Shown: positions 11,960-25,436 of the stretch, piece by piece
How the letters are laid out: the number at the start of each line of letters is the position of its first letter
Numbering within the stretch: position 1 is the first letter of the stretch
Source: Vicia villosa
Taxonomy: Eukaryota > Streptophyta > Magnoliopsida > Fabales > Fabaceae
DNA length: 64,000 bases
Direction of reading: 5' to 3'
NCBI RefSeq assembly: GCF_029867415.1
Contig: NC_081180.1
Span: forward strand, 143,282,731 to 143,346,730
Made by a program: the position numbers and the translations under genes
The notes under the pieces: generated by a model
Databases searched by the model: none
Seen by the model: only the letters and a program-made list of their open reading frames with translations
Told to the model about the DNA's origin: nothing

Positions 11960-12225
11960 ATTTGAAGCGTTCAGTTGTTGATTATTCATATTATCCACTA
12001 CACTTTTAGCATCCAACTCAAAATTCATCTCACCAAAACCAAGATCATGCACCCATTTGATTGATGAAAAAAGGCCTAAAGCTTCCCCTATAACGACCTC
12101 GATAATTGAGGAAACTCACTAGGCCCGAGGTACTATAATTTGTCTGTTATCATCTCGAATGCAGGCACCTATTTCTACCTTGATACAAGAATTAGAGAAT
12201 GATGCATTAATGTTGAATTTGAGAC
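11960..12225 (-). pseudogene. RNase H (RVT_3-type) fragment
   Basis: Minus-strand translation gives FNINASFSNS, GACIRDDNRQIIVPRA, then two adjacent stops, then EALGLFSSIKWVHDLGF and NFELDAKSVVDN. This is the plant RNase H-like fold found at the end of LINE polyproteins and in stand-alone plant genes: the pattern D/N-A-S/A-F, GxGxxxRD, E-A-A-L at the second acidic site and ELD at the third. The double stop shows it is dead. It lies upstream of, and in the wrong order for, the LINE fragment at 8880-10015, so it comes from a separate insertion. Confidence 0.7.
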
Positions 12226-12309
12226 ATCTATATGAAGGTTTACTTCAAATAATATTAGTAGACCTTTGACCTTATCGATATAAGTCCTAGAGACCAATAG
12301 TTTTATTAG

Positions 12310-13345
12310 AACTTAGTGCTTTTATCGAAATATCTATTAATAATAAGAAGTAGTTTTTTTATTATGTTTGTTTTTACAAAGTAATAAAGTCCCCTAAAAT
12401 AGCTATTCTGTCTGATGAAGCATTAAGTGTGACTTAATCATGAGACCCCATTAAATATAAGGACATTATTCTTAAAGTGTATGTAGTCTTTTATTCTGAA
12501 TTAGGATAACATTAAAGCATTAAGACTATTGTGTGAATAGACTGATGATCACACCTCATGAATCATGGATAAAAAGTTGTCAAGTATTCACATATGTATG
12601 CATATTAGGTACATATCGATTGATTCACAATAAGAATAATACCTAGAAATAATATGCAAGTGTCATAATTTATTCTCAATGTGATAAGGGTGTATATCAT
12701 CCTTCGACCTCAAACCACTATGAATCCTAGATGTGTAGTCGAGTACTTTATTGTCATTCAAACTTTGTTCGTAATAGGATTACTATAAAAATGATTGATG
12801 GGTACTCCACAAATCATGTTGAGGATGAAATTTTCCCATTCTACGCAACATAATAAATGTCTAAGAGTCCAATATTGAACTGAACAAGAGTGACATAGTA
12901 TATCGTGTTCAATATTGACATGAGGGAAAAAGGGTAAGTGTAGACTTAAACAATATCACATAAAGGTTTCTCATATCACATGACATTTTCATGACTTACG
13001 TAGCAATTATGTGTTGCTAAACATCGTTCACTATTTATTATATTAAATGTGTGATTTAGTGTAAGTGAGAACTTCACGAGAACCTACAGGATCACACATA
13101 TAATGACATATTGATGAGAAATAAAATAAATAAGTGAAGCATATTCGATTATATGGTCTTTTGAAGCACTAACATTAATTTGAGAAACGAAGAACACCGT
13201 AAGGTACGATGTACTTAAGTAAAATACGAAATACTATAAGGTATAATGTACTACTTAAGTGAGCTTGTTAAGCTTGCAGCCCACAAAAGTGGTTATAAAA
13301 ATAGAATCCTTGCGCTGAAGCATTTACATTAAATAAATTCGGTTT
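12310..13345 (+). repeat. Old copia-type LTR-like sequence
   Basis: This block matches, from memory, a widespread plant LTR of Ty1/copia type: conserved phrases such as CCAATATTGAACTGAACAAG, TCACATGACATTTTCATGAC, GAACACCGTAAGGTACGATG, and a TATA-like TTATAAAAATAG at 13294. I could not define exact ends, a PBS or a target duplication, so the lineage is uncertain. Confidence 0.4.
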
Positions 13346-13362
13346 TTGATACCCTTGTCATA

Positions 13363-14801
<1,439 letters not shown>

Positions 14802-14809
14802 GATAGATG

Positions 14810-15060
14810 CATGGGCGGATTTACCTTATGGCTAAGTGTGGCTATAGCCACACCAGTTTTCTTTTCTTTCTTTTGTATATATACAGTAGTGTCAAATGAG
14901 TATAAACATAAAATTAGTGCATCAAGATGTATAATCTTTTCAAATGTTGACATTATTGAATAGTTTTTTTTACTACTAAGCTACTAAAAGTCAACAAGAC
15001 AGTTGCTATCCACAAATAATTTTATTAAGTGACACAGTATACATATTAGAAGTCAACAAT

Positions 15061-15103
<43 letters not shown>

Positions 15104-15877
15104 CAAAATTAGATCGGTCATCAATTTGATGAGGGTAGGTCATAGATTTGATAAAATTGGACAATTCAGTTGAATAAACCGAATAATTCAATTGAATAAA
15201 TTGGTCTCTCTAACAAAACTAATATAGCTATTAAATCAGTCAAACCAGATGATTTGATCTCTAAAAAAAATCACGACACTTATCAAATTTCAAAATATCA
15301 TTATTTTACAAATACATTTTTTAAATTCAAATTTTAAACAAAATTATCACACACAATAAAATAGTATAAAATACAAATCAAAATAAAGTTTGAATAAAGT
15401 TTAATTGTAACATAAACTAAATAAGAAAATAAGTGAAGTGTTTAGTAAATTTAATTCTAAAGAGAGAAAGTTGTTCCAAATAAGTTTTGATCAAAACCTA
15501 CTTATATTTTAATTTTATTCTTTAAAAAAATTATCAAAACAGCGTCGTTAGAGAAAAAAATAAACATTTAATATGTCAAATTTTCAAAATCGTCGATTTG
15601 TCAATTTTTATTGATTTTGATCGATTATGTTTGGCTCTCACTGATTTAATAGGCCGATGATCCTTTCGATTTTCAGTTCGACTGACCGGTCTAATCTAGA
15701 CTTTAAAACATGTCACAATCTCAAATTTTTCTTTCACTTTTATATTTTCCCATCTCTTATATTTGGCCGACTTTCATTATAAATATAGTATAGTTTAAAA
15801 AAATATTATTTTTTATTTTTAATATAATTTCACTTATATTTAGCCACACTAAAATGTGATGTCTGGATCCGCCCCTG
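14810..15877 (+). mobile_element. hAT-type element family A, copy 1 (1068 bp)
   Basis: Left end CATGGGCGGATTTA, right end (reverse complement) CAGGGGCGGATCCA. It is flanked by an exact 8-bp target duplication GATAGATG (14802-14809 and 15878-15885). CAGGGGCGG-type ends and 8-bp duplications are typical of hAT elements. Near the left end is a local palindrome, GTGTGGCTATAGCCACAC. The centre is AT-rich, holds an AT microsatellite (15063-15100) and no transposase. A second copy in the opposite orientation lies at 31147-32230. Confidence 0.88.
15063..15100. repeat. (AT)n microsatellite
   Basis: Pure AT dinucleotide repeat inside hAT copy 1; the same site in copy 2 (31901-31970) is about twice as long. 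Confidence 0.95.
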
Positions 15878-15885
15878 GATAGATG

Positions 15886-16209
15886 CGATTGGAATGATTT
15901 TTATTAATGAAACAATATTAAGAAAATAGAATGTGATCACGATGAATTTATTAAACAATCAAGTAGCAACTAGTCTAATTTCGAATGAACATGATGTGGA
16001 ACCATGTTATTCAGGTTATTGATCAAGTAAGCTCTCTTGAAGATGAACGTGTTTTTTATGATGACAACTAGTCTTTAATGATAATAACTAAAGTCAAGTA
16101 TAAATCGGTTAAAGATGCAAGCAGATTAACGGGGTTTGATAAGCTTAATCCTTTAATGATAGCCACTAAATGGAATAAAACTCAAGCCTCATCTCCAAAC
16201 AAAACTCAA
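15886..16209 (+). other. Probable decayed copia internal DNA
   Basis: No clear motif; it directly precedes the copia RT remnant in the same orientation and is probably its upstream part. Confidence 0.3.
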
Positions 16210-16887
16210 GCAAGTGACTATTAGATGGATGATATGATTATTACAAGTGATGATGTTGATATTGATGGGATTGATGATTAGAAATTATAGTTAGGTAAAC
16301 AATTTGAGAAGATAGATTTAGGCATTCTTCGATTTTTTTGGGGATTCAAGTTGCATACTCCCATAGATCTTATCTTCTTCGTTAATCTAAATATATTTCC
16401 AACATTCTTGAAAAGACTCCCACTTCTGATACTCTATCAGCAAATAGCCCTCTTAAGTTCAATGTAAAATATTTTTCCTCAGATGATGTTCCTCTACCAG
16501 GTCCCACTTTGTATCGTATTTTGGTTGGCAGTCTATACCAAATATTGCTTAATTATGCAGTAAATGCTTCCAGTCAGTTTGTTATCTCTCTTACTATAGT
16601 GCATTAGGCAGTTGTTATTCGTATACTTTGATATCTTCGATACACTCAATTTTGGAATCTTATTTTTTTTCCTTTCTCTTCTTATTTGGATTTAAATGCC
16701 CACTCAGATGCAGATTGGGTTGGTATCGCAAGCCTAATATAGCCTTTAGTAATTTTTTTGGAGATTCTCTGATTTCTTGGAAGAGAAAGAAGCAAGATGC
16801 AGTATTTTGTTCTTTAACGGAAGTGGAATATTGTGTTATAGCAACTACCACATCATATATAGAGTGGTTATGCTGACTTCTTTCTGG
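16210..16887 (+). pseudogene. pol: Ty1/copia pol (RT-RNase H), 5' part of a split copy
   Basis: From 16224 the translation shows MDDMIIT (the copia YVDDM polymerase motif region), then a segment matching DLGILRFF, then SPLKFNVKYF and PGPTLYRILVGSLYQ, and from 16690 LNAHSDADWVG followed by the RNase H segment QDAVFCSLTEVEYCVIATTT. These are the expected RT thumb and RNase H blocks of Ty1/copia in order, with stops and frameshifts. The sequence breaks off within the LLSG codons at 16887, where a hAT-like element starts, and resumes at 29705. Reverse transcription and RNA degradation would be the ancestral roles. Confidence 0.8.
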
Positions 16888-18650
16888 CAGTATTCTAAAA
16901 ATTAGACCGGATCAGCCGTTCGGACTCGTTGAACCGCAAACTGGCCAAGTAACTGGTTTGGTTCAATTATTGGATCGCCCATGCCGTTAAACCGCTCAGA
17001 ATCGGTCTAAACCGGTGTGAACCGCCAAAACCGAAAAAATCAGCGGTTTTCTTAAACCGGCAGTGGAAATGTTTTAAAAAAATACTAAAACATGGTCTTT
17101 TATTTTAGTTTTTATTATTTAAAAAAAATAAAACTTAAACCTTGCAGTGTCATTGTTTCTTCAGAAACGCAATTCAGTGAAAAAGGAAAAGTTGGAAAAC
17201 TGCAAAACGAGCGTTCTTCTCTGTTCCATACAGCACCGCCATGTTTCTTCTTCCTCTCTACTGCACCACCATCAAGCTTTACAGGTGTCATACCCCAAAA
17301 TTTGCCCATGTTATTTTCCATACATAAAATCAAAACAAAAGACAAAGCTCCAAAACACACTCTCCTAAACAACAACCCTCAAACCAGGGTTTTGATTTTT
17401 TCAAAGAGAAATCAACTTCTGATGCCTTAAGTGGATTCCATGGTCTATCATATGATTCAAATAATCCTCATGCCAAATTTCAAACCTATAAGGAGCCCAT
17501 TAGTCATATAAAATTTATTTCATGATTTTATATTATTTATGTTTGATTTTTATTTAAATTCAAATTAAATCATATAAAATCACATTTAAGTGAAATAATT
17601 TTTATAAGTTATGCTTAGTCAATCCAAAGATATCCGTGACCACAAATCAAAACACCATTCTCATATTTTTGGGACTTTAATTTATATTTATTTGGATTAT
17701 TATTCAATTAAAATTTAAATAAGACAAATCAAGATATAAAAGAATGGTGCAAGGATTAAAGATTAAAGACTTGGATTCATGCCATATTGGGGGCCCACGA
17801 GAACACAAAGATGAATGGCAGATCATGCACACGGATGAAGAGGAAATTGGAGTCACTTTTAGAAGTTTTTGATATTGATTCCAATCAAGATCCCAATCAT
17901 GGATTTAGTAGGATTCGATTAAGTTTTGTTGACCTAATACTCTGGACTATAAAGTGCAGAAGGCATTCATAAGGTTGGAGGAGGAATTCGGCCACAAGGA
18001 ACCCTAACCGAGTTCATAAAAGTACCAAAAAAAATCAAAATCGTTTTGACATTGGTAGCTCGATTCAAGGCGTTTAAAAGATTAAAACTCATCCCTAAAG
18101 CATCACTGGATAATTTTCGATCATCATCTGAGGCTGAGACGCTCATAATTGTTCGCAAATTGCTACGGTTTGTTCACTTTAAGCATGAGCTAAATCGCAT
18201 AATTCTTACATTTTTAGCACGTTTTGATTATTTGTTTGAGTTCGCCTCAATGCCTATGTGGTTTCTGGATTGTTTAATTATAGTTTGGATGCAGATTTGA
18301 CACGGTTCCATTGTTAGGTTTTCAAACCTTGATTTAGGGCTTCGTTAAATAGGCAAAATTTGGCGTAAAAATTGATGCCATTGGGTTCAGATGAGAAATT
18401 ATAGTCGATCCATGCTTTCACCTTTGATTTATATTGTGTATTGCAAGTTTTGTGAGTTGCAGGACTTATCGCTACAGTAGTCGTCCGTAGGTAGAAGATG
18501 GAGTCTAAAACAACAGGCTGATGGAGAAGACGATGCAGTGTCAACGTCTCATTGGTTCAATTCAAAATTGCCCAGCCTGCGCGCGCGTTCCCAGGAGTTC
18601 CTTCTTATTTTATTTATGATATTTCGTTTGTGTCAGTTTGACAATTAGCT

Positions 18651-18722
18651 TCAATGGCACAGATGGCCTAGCGCCTTAATGGAATCAAGGGGGTCTGAGT
18701 TCGATCCCCAGGCACTACATGT
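18651..18722 (+). other. tRNA-like (pol III A/B box) segment in LTR
   Basis: TGGCCTAGCGCC at 18664 resembles a pol III A box and GAGTTCGATCC at 18697 is close to the B box of tRNAs and tRNA-derived SINEs. The segment is present in both LTRs of element 2 (second copy 26802-26873) but not at the matching place in LTR 1. It does not fold into a full tRNA by eye; a SINE head or tRNA remnant is likely. Confidence 0.45.
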
Positions 18723-20373
18723 TTATTTTTACCAATTGTTGTTTATAGATCCTGTGTCTCCAGCGCATACAAGACTATGGTGCACCATTGGATTGCAACC
18801 CTCAGATCACAGCGCCTCTCCATCCAACGGACACAAGGCGCCGGTCCATCATGGATCCCCAGGAGGCGTGCACACCAGATCCAGCGCCAGCTAAGTTTTT
18901 TCCTCTTTACTTTTTTTTGTTTTCTTTATTTATTTGATTTAGTTTTTAACTAAATTCTTTTCTTTTTTCTTTCAAAAGTCTTTTTACCTAATAATAAGAC
19001 CTTTTTTCCACTTAATGAAAATTAAACTTTTATTTTTTATATTAGTGGTTTACCTTAAATAGAATAAATAAGTGGTTATTTTAACTATTTAATTGAGTTA
19101 GTATTATTTGATTAAAATAAATATTAGGGTTAGAACATTTAATCGAAACCGCACTTTGTCGATTTAATTAATTAGGTTGAAAACAAATACTTAATTAATT
19201 TAACGTTTATCTGTTCTATTAACCATGGTTAACTTGTGCCCTAATCAGGGTTTACGAGGATCACACCCTACACTAAAGCTATCATTTTCCCGTGTCCTTT
19301 TCAGGGTTAACTGTTCAGGGTCAATCCTAAAGGCGCCTAACAACCATATCAGATCAAATTCGAATCGAAGCTAAGTATTCCCTATTTATTCATTATTAAT
19401 TTATTTTTCTTTCATTTTATTTACGTTAACTCTGATTATCTTCGAATTAATAATACACTCACGCCTTGTCCGTTTCCTTGTCTGTTCTAATGATCAGAGT
19501 CAATGTTTCTGACAAACCCTTGCCCTCAACCCTGTCAGGCAAACACCAAACCTAAGTTTATCAATTATCAAAGCTACGTTACTGGTAACCCTGAACCTTG
19601 TCTTAATATTTTCTCTGTTTTATTATTACTTGTATCAAACCCTGATAAGGGATCCACTGGTTACAATTTCCCGCCCCCTTTATTGCTTTATATTATTATG
19701 TACTGCGTGGTTAGTAATTTAGGGAGTGCAACTCTGAATTGAATTAGAATCACCTAATTACAAGATAATATAATCTGAATTAGAATAACTCTGAATTGAA
19801 TCACATGATTGGTGCACACACGCACGCTTTTTGGGTAACCCTCTCTGTTGCCTGTTGCCTGTTGCCTTTGTGTTTTTGCAGAATAAGCCTCGTCCCTCGA
19901 ATTCGAGGATACCTCAGCCATGTTGCCTCGATAAAAAGGTCACGACCCTAATGATGCTGCCTTCGATACACAAATGACCTCGACCCTCGGATGTTGCCTA
20001 CGAAAAAAGGCTGAGGTATCCTCTGGCTGCCTACGAAAATGGCTTATTCTGATCCTTGCCTCAGACTACCTGCCCTTCTATGGCATGGGACAGTCTTATG
20101 GCAAAGGATGCTTCGATGACCCTTCAACCTCCAAACGAAAGGCTTCCTGCCCTCTTATGGCAAGGATAAACCCTTTCATTCTGAAAGGCTAAAAAGAGAC
20201 CTATCATCTGAGTTTAAGGTAATTGCCCCTAATTGCCTTGCAATGCTCAAACCTTTTTATTATATTCTTTCTCATAATTTTTCAAAAGGGCAACGCTTAT
20301 TCACAAGCTAAAGTCCCTATCTCTTTCATCTACTTTTTCTAAAAACAAGCGAGCAAGCAAAGCAATTAAGAGC

Positions 20374-20422
20374 CCATGGAAAACCATGGATGCAAAGGGT
20401 GCCTTACACCTTCCCTTTGCAT
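20374..20422. repeat. Twin conserved hairpins near LTR end
   Basis: CCATGG-AAAA-CCATGG (20374-20389), then ATGCAAAGGG pairing with CCCTTTGCAT (20390-20422). Same structures as 5553-5601. Confidence 0.75.
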
Positions 20423-20576
20423 AAATTACCCCCCGAACTTAGATTTCTTTTAAAAGGTTTTTTTTCTGTTTCTTTTTGCCTTTCTGATTTAGTTTGGATA
20501 AAATAAAAGTCGGTGGCGACTCTTGCTTACCGCGACATTTCGATTATTAAAAAGTCAGTTCACCGTATTACAGAAC

Positions 20577-20594
20577 TGGCGACTCTGCTGGGGA
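20577..20594 (+). promoter_or_regulatory. Primer-binding site, element 2
   Basis: TGGCGACTCTGCTGGGGA, four bases after the LTR end; identical to that of element 1 and typical of Ogre (tRNA-Arg). Confidence 0.9.
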
Positions 20595-21778
20595 TTTTCG
20601 ATTAAAAGAGGGGTTACCTTAAAAGTTTAGGATTCACTTAATTGTTTTCTATTGTTTGCTTTGCTTGCTTTATTTTTCAGGGCTGTTTTGGGGATTAACT
20701 GAAGGACGAATCCTACACCCGGATTCAAGTACATCTAAGATAGGAAGTGGCATAGTCATGGCGACCTCCTTCATGTATGTGGAGGATTGGTCAATATGAG
20801 AGTTCACGCTTAAGTTAGGCCTCTATGGGTGTTTGCATGCTTCTCTTGTATGAGGGAGGTTCGTGCGGATGTCCGTAGGTGAGTCGGAGCTTAAGGACCT
20901 TTAGTTACCTTTAACCCATCCTGACTTTTAGGAACGTAGTGGGGGGACTACTCTTGATGTATGTTGAGAGCATAGTCGCTACCCGATACTACAACTCAGA
21001 TAGGCATTTTCTCAAAGTATCATTGCATGGTATGTATGTATCATGTTCGAGGGTGCTTTAGAAGGGCTGACAATTCTGGATAACTTGTAGAACCCGTTGC
21101 TGAAATCTCCTTATCCATAGAAATACCCTTGGGAAGGACACCTGATCAGACCCCATGCAAGCCTTGAGCCAAAAATTGTGTGACTTGTGTGACTTGCGTG
21201 ACTTGCCTGTGTTTGCTACTAACCTTCGTTTCTTGCAGGTTTTGTTAAAAGGACTTGTTTGTCCTTACTATCTCACACTATGCCTTATGAGCTGCATTCG
21301 CATAACATCATGACATCATGACATCATGACATCATAAGCATAACATGATTTAACTAACCCTTTCAAGGATCTTAGGAATTTAGGGCGCACAATTTCAGGT
21401 GCTCTTATCAAAAACTGAATTCCTATCAAGGGGCAAGAGGATTTATTTTCCTCTGGCCACATACCTTCCAATTCAGAGACTCAATACTTATCAAGGGGCA
21501 AGAGGATTTATTTTTCTCTAGCCATGTACCTTCGAATTCAGAAGCACCCCAAATCGGAGGCGATGACCCACTCGATATGGTGAGCTCGATTCTCAAAGAA
21601 GGATGTTCAAAGACGAAATTCACAATTCTTCAGACAAAGACGCAACCAATCATTCTCTAACGTCGCAAACTAAATTTCCTATAGATCTTTGAAAACATTG
21701 CATTTGCATTCATAACATCGCATAGCAGGTTTCTCACAATAGGTATCTCATCCTCTCTTGCTGTTTACTTCAGCCCAA
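20595..21778 (+). other. Leader of Ogre element 2
   Basis: Non-coding. It has GTGACTTG tandem repeats (21178-21206), CATGACAT repeats (21305-21333) and a two-copy 65-bp duplication (from 21424 and 21489), all shared in kind with element 1. Confidence 0.6.
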
Positions 21779-22512
21779 ATGGATTTCGAGCAATCAGGTG
21801 AACACCTTCAGGCTCACAACATCTGATCTCAAACTTTGATTCTGAACTCAGCCAAGGGGCAAGAAGAATTAAAAGCACTCCTATTCTTGGAGTACAATTA
21901 CAATGCGAGATGCGCTTATTATTCGAACAATCCTGGTTATGGTGTAAAGGATGGTAGACCGTTGAAGCGTGCCATTAAAGATTTAATCATGACACTCAAA
22001 TCAGAAAAGACCACGACAATGAAGTCACGACAACTGAGTCACGACAACAAAGTCACGATAATGGAATCACGACAACTGAGTCACGATAATGGAATCGCGA
22101 CAACGGAGTCACGATAATGGAATCACGACAACCGAGTCACGATAATGGAATCACGACAACTGAGTCACGATAATGGAATCACGACAACTGAGTCACGATA
22201 ATGGAATCAAGACAACAAAGTCACGACAACTGAGTCACGATAATGGAATCACGACAACTGAATCACAACAATCAATTCACTCATATGATCCAGACGCTCA
22301 GGGCAATCGAGCCAACGAATTCTAACACTTACTATAAACCCAATGCGAGGTGCGCGTACCATTCCAACAGTCCTGGACATTACACAAACAATTGTTGGAC
22401 ACTGAAGAATAAGATCCAAGACATGATCAATGCTGGTGAAGTTGAGTTCAACTCTCCTGAAACTCCTGTGGTGATCGCCGCTCCCATGCCTAGTCATGAC
22501 AAGACTGGTTGA
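21779..22512 (+). pseudogene. gag: Rearranged Ogre gag remnant
   Basis: ATG at 21779 starts MDFEQSGEHLQAHN, matching the gag N terminus of element 1, with a stop soon after. At about 21885, after KGQEELKALL, the sequence jumps directly to a zinc-knuckle-like block (NARCAYYSNNPGYG), so the whole capsid region is deleted. A 14-bp tandem array (22010-22275) follows, then a second, better-preserved copy of the knuckle block (NARCAYHSNSPGHYTNNCW, LKNKIQDMINAGEVEF) ending at a stop at 22510-22512. The remnant cannot make a capsid. The duplicated knuckle block flanking the array suggests the repeats grew at a duplication junction. Confidence 0.75.
22010..22275. repeat. 14-bp tandem repeat array
   Basis: About 19 copies of a 14-bp unit, GARTCACGAYAAYK, mostly alternating as GAGTCACGATAATG and GAATCACGACAACT, so the apparent period is 28 bp. 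Because 14 is not a multiple of three, the array rotates the reading frame and cannot encode a uniform peptide repeat. Confidence 0.9.
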
Positions 22513-24820
22513 CGTCTAGACGGACGAACTTTTGGATCATTAGATCTACTTTCATTTGCAAGTTTACTTTCTGTTTGTTTAAACATTCAACTCATGATAG
22601 ACATTATATGTTTTAATAATCATCATCAGTGCATTGCATATGTTTGTCTTGAATAAATTATTTCGCTATCACTCATCTAAACTGCATCTTTACTTTGCAT
22701 ATGCTTTATGATACTCAACTCCTGCTAAAGCTGTATACCTTTTGAGGGAGGATGACGAAAACGATACCGCAATCTCATACAGTATGCTTTTGAGCGGACT
22801 ATGCTGACGATGTACAGGCATTGTTTCAATTCCTAAACAGTGGAGATATAAGGATGATAATCCCTCGTCAACCCCTTTGAGCCTAAGAAGTAGAAGTTTC
22901 TTTCTTGTACTAATTAAAACCCTTGATCATAACCTGGGGCAGGGTAGTTCTCAGTTAATCTGGCTGTGCATTCTATTTTAAGAGAATCATTCAGTACACC
23001 TTTCAACAAAGGTTTCAATCGCAAGCGTTCATCCGCACACATCAAAGAAGTGTTGGAGATGTCAATCAAAAGACAATGACGATTCATCAATCATCAAACA
23101 AGGCAGTCAATATCTTTCAAAAAGAAAAAAAAATGGAAAAAACATATATACAAAGAAAAGCCGGCTAAGTCAAAAATCAAAAAGAAGACTTAGGCAAAAA
23201 TCAAGGCATCCCGCTGACTGTAAGCTCAAAATAGACAGTTCAGGCAAAAGTTAGGGATAATAAAAAGATGAAAAAAAAAGAAGAAGTCAATAAATTCTTG
23301 AACAACTCAAAGCTGTGACTACCAAAAGGAAGAAGTGACTGCCATCTCAAAAGTTCTCTCTGCTTGTGAACCATCAATATTATCGAAGGCGCAAATCCAT
23401 AGATCTCTTGGAATTTGAATGCATAAGTCAATTAACTGAGCTTAGGATCGAAGTACATCACGAAGAGGGGTGGGTACAATCAAATTTTGAGCCTTTATCC
23501 TTTGTTTCTTAAACCGTGAACCAAGCCACGTTACAACCCTTGAAAGTCCTAACTGAAGCATGGTTAGTTCGAAAGCATACTGTCACCAATAAGGTATCCC
23601 GACTCCTTAAGGTTTACTAAAATGCTGAGTGGATATTTCGCTTCTACAAAAATAGCATGTTTTACAAATATCACGCTTTTACATCTCTTGTTTTAATGTT
23701 TTTTTAAAAAACTCAAGACAAACGTATGCATTGCATTTCATGAATTCATTATTAAACATATTCTGCTACGTAATTTCAAATGTTAGCATCAGAATAAATT
23801 TGCACAGGGTATGGCTAATGACTGAAAGTTATCCCGACAAACAAAATCACTCCAAGAAGCCATGTCTCTTACGTATACAAGGGGCATGACATGTTTTGCC
23901 CAATCAATCTGGGGCAATCAAGTCAAGATTCGAAGAATCTCTCAAAATGCCAAAAGTCAAAGGCATTCATCCCAAGTGGACTTCAAACTATTTCCCGATC
24001 AATCTGGGGCAATCAAGTCAAGATTCCGAGAATCTCTCATGGATGCTCAAACAATCAGGGGCATACATCCAAGTATATCTAAAGCTAGTCCCCAATCAAC
24101 AAGGGACACTGTCTTGAGCCTATGATTACTGGGGGCATATCGCCCATAGTGTACATCTCATAAAGCCCTCGCGAGGCGAATCTTTCCAAAGTTCCTACTA
24201 ACTGGGGCAAATCTATGCAAGTCCAGTTTGACATCTTGATCAACATTCAGTGGCATCACTGGCATGTCCTAATTAAAATCCAGGAATGGTAGGTACTATA
24301 ATACTGGGGGCAACATTCAAGACATCCACGTCTTCCCACAAAGCTGATTTCGCAAGAACATATCCCCACAGAGTAATCACTAAGAAGATATCTTCAAATG
24401 TGCTCGTCCCGACAAAGACATGACTCCCCAACAGAGTTTACATCTTCGACACTATTATTTCTCCAACAAGTTGCTCTTCTTCAATATGGTCCATTTATAT
24501 CTCTAAATCAGGGTACATCAAATTACTGATCATCCCCAAGCAGAAACCGTAAATCCCCAGCTGAACATCTTCAAAGATACAGAGATTTATTTTCTCAATC
24601 AAGACAACATGAATCATATTCACATATCACATGTCATAAACATATTCATACAATTGCATACACGTTCATACATAATACATAAAACAGCGCGACAATTGCA
24701 TACATAACATACGAGGTCCTCATTTATTTTGAGAATCCCGTCACACAAACACATTGCATGCATCATGACATGGCATAAAGAAAACTAACCTCTACTTTTC
24801 AGGATACTACTATCTCTATT
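22513..24820 (+). other. Non-coding 3' region of Ogre element 2
   Basis: About 2.3 kb where an autonomous Ogre would have pol; no RT, protease or integrase motifs in any frame. A partial duplication with a 95-bp period, ATCAATCTGGGGCAATCAAG, begins at 23903 and 23998. The short open frames over it are overlapping and unlike any protein. Confidence 0.55.
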
Positions 24821-24827
24821 TACAAGA

Positions 24828-25213
24828 GTTAAGTCGACACCTTCGACGGTTCCTTAACAACACACTTCAGATATAAGTCGACACCTTTGACGGTTCCTTA
24901 TACAATCTATCTACATATCTGAGTCGATACCTTTGACGGTGCCTCAATGATATGCTTCAGAGTTAAGTCGACACCTTTGACGGTTCCTTAACAACCCACA
25001 TCAAGAGTTAAGTCGACACCTTTGACGGTTCCTTAACGACATACTTCAGGTATAAGTCGACACCTTTGACGGTTCCTTATACAATCTATCCGCATATCTG
25101 AGTCGATACCTTTGACGGTGCCTCAACCATATGCTTCAAATTTAAGTCGATACCTTTGACGGTTCCTTAAATAACCCAATACAGATTTGAGTCGATACCT
25201 TTGACGGTTCCTC
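24828..25213. repeat. Nine 45-bp units, each an inverted-repeat hairpin
   Basis: Nine units share the core TCGAYACCTTTGACGGTKCC (first unit CTTCGACGG). In each, the bases before the core pair with the bases after it: GTTAAG/CTTAAC (units 1, 4, 5), TATAAG/CTTATA (2, 6), TGAG/CTCA (3, 7), TTTAAG/CTTAAA (8), TTGAG/CTCAA (9). An inner ACC/GGT pair is constant. Units 1-3 and 5-7 form a 135-180-bp higher-order repeat. The array lies about 225 bp before the PPT, in the 3' region where Tat/Ogre elements are known to carry variable tandem repeats. Confidence 0.9.
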
Positions 25214-25424
25214 AACATTCGAACAAAGGAAAACAGCAAAAGCAGAGATTTTGTAACAATCCATACTCCAACAACTACCAGATGGCATCTACAAGCCCAT
25301 CTCCGACAAAAGTCCCTACTTCAAATAGGGCAAATTTCTTGGTATTCTTGTGTTCAATCATCTCCAACCTTCAGATACCGACTGGCATACAGACCACTCT
25401 ACATCTTCAGGTTTAAGATAATTG

Positions 25425-25436
25425 AACAGGGGCAGC
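25425..25436 (+). promoter_or_regulatory. Polypurine tract, element 2
   Basis: AACAGGGGCAGC directly before the 3' LTR; primes plus-strand DNA synthesis in LTR retrotransposons. Confidence 0.75.

Larger units (their letters stand above)
17286..20572 (+). repeat. 5' LTR of Ogre element 2
   Basis: Starts TGTCATACCCCAAAATTTG, ends CGTATTACA. It carries a tRNA-like segment (18651-18722), CTGTTGCC repeats (19845-19868) and the twin hairpins (20374-20422). Confidence 0.95.

Noticed and set aside
8880..12225. Joining the LINE zf-RVT and RNase H fragments into one element
   Set aside because: On the minus strand the RNase H part would come before the RT part, opposite to the normal LINE order.
18651..18722. 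Calling a functional tRNA gene
   Set aside because: A and B box-like motifs are present but no full cloverleaf could be drawn by eye.
24828..25213. CRISPR-like look of regularly spaced repeats
   Set aside because: The sequence is clearly plant nuclear; the array is inside an LTR retrotransposon and its spacers are part of the repeat unit.
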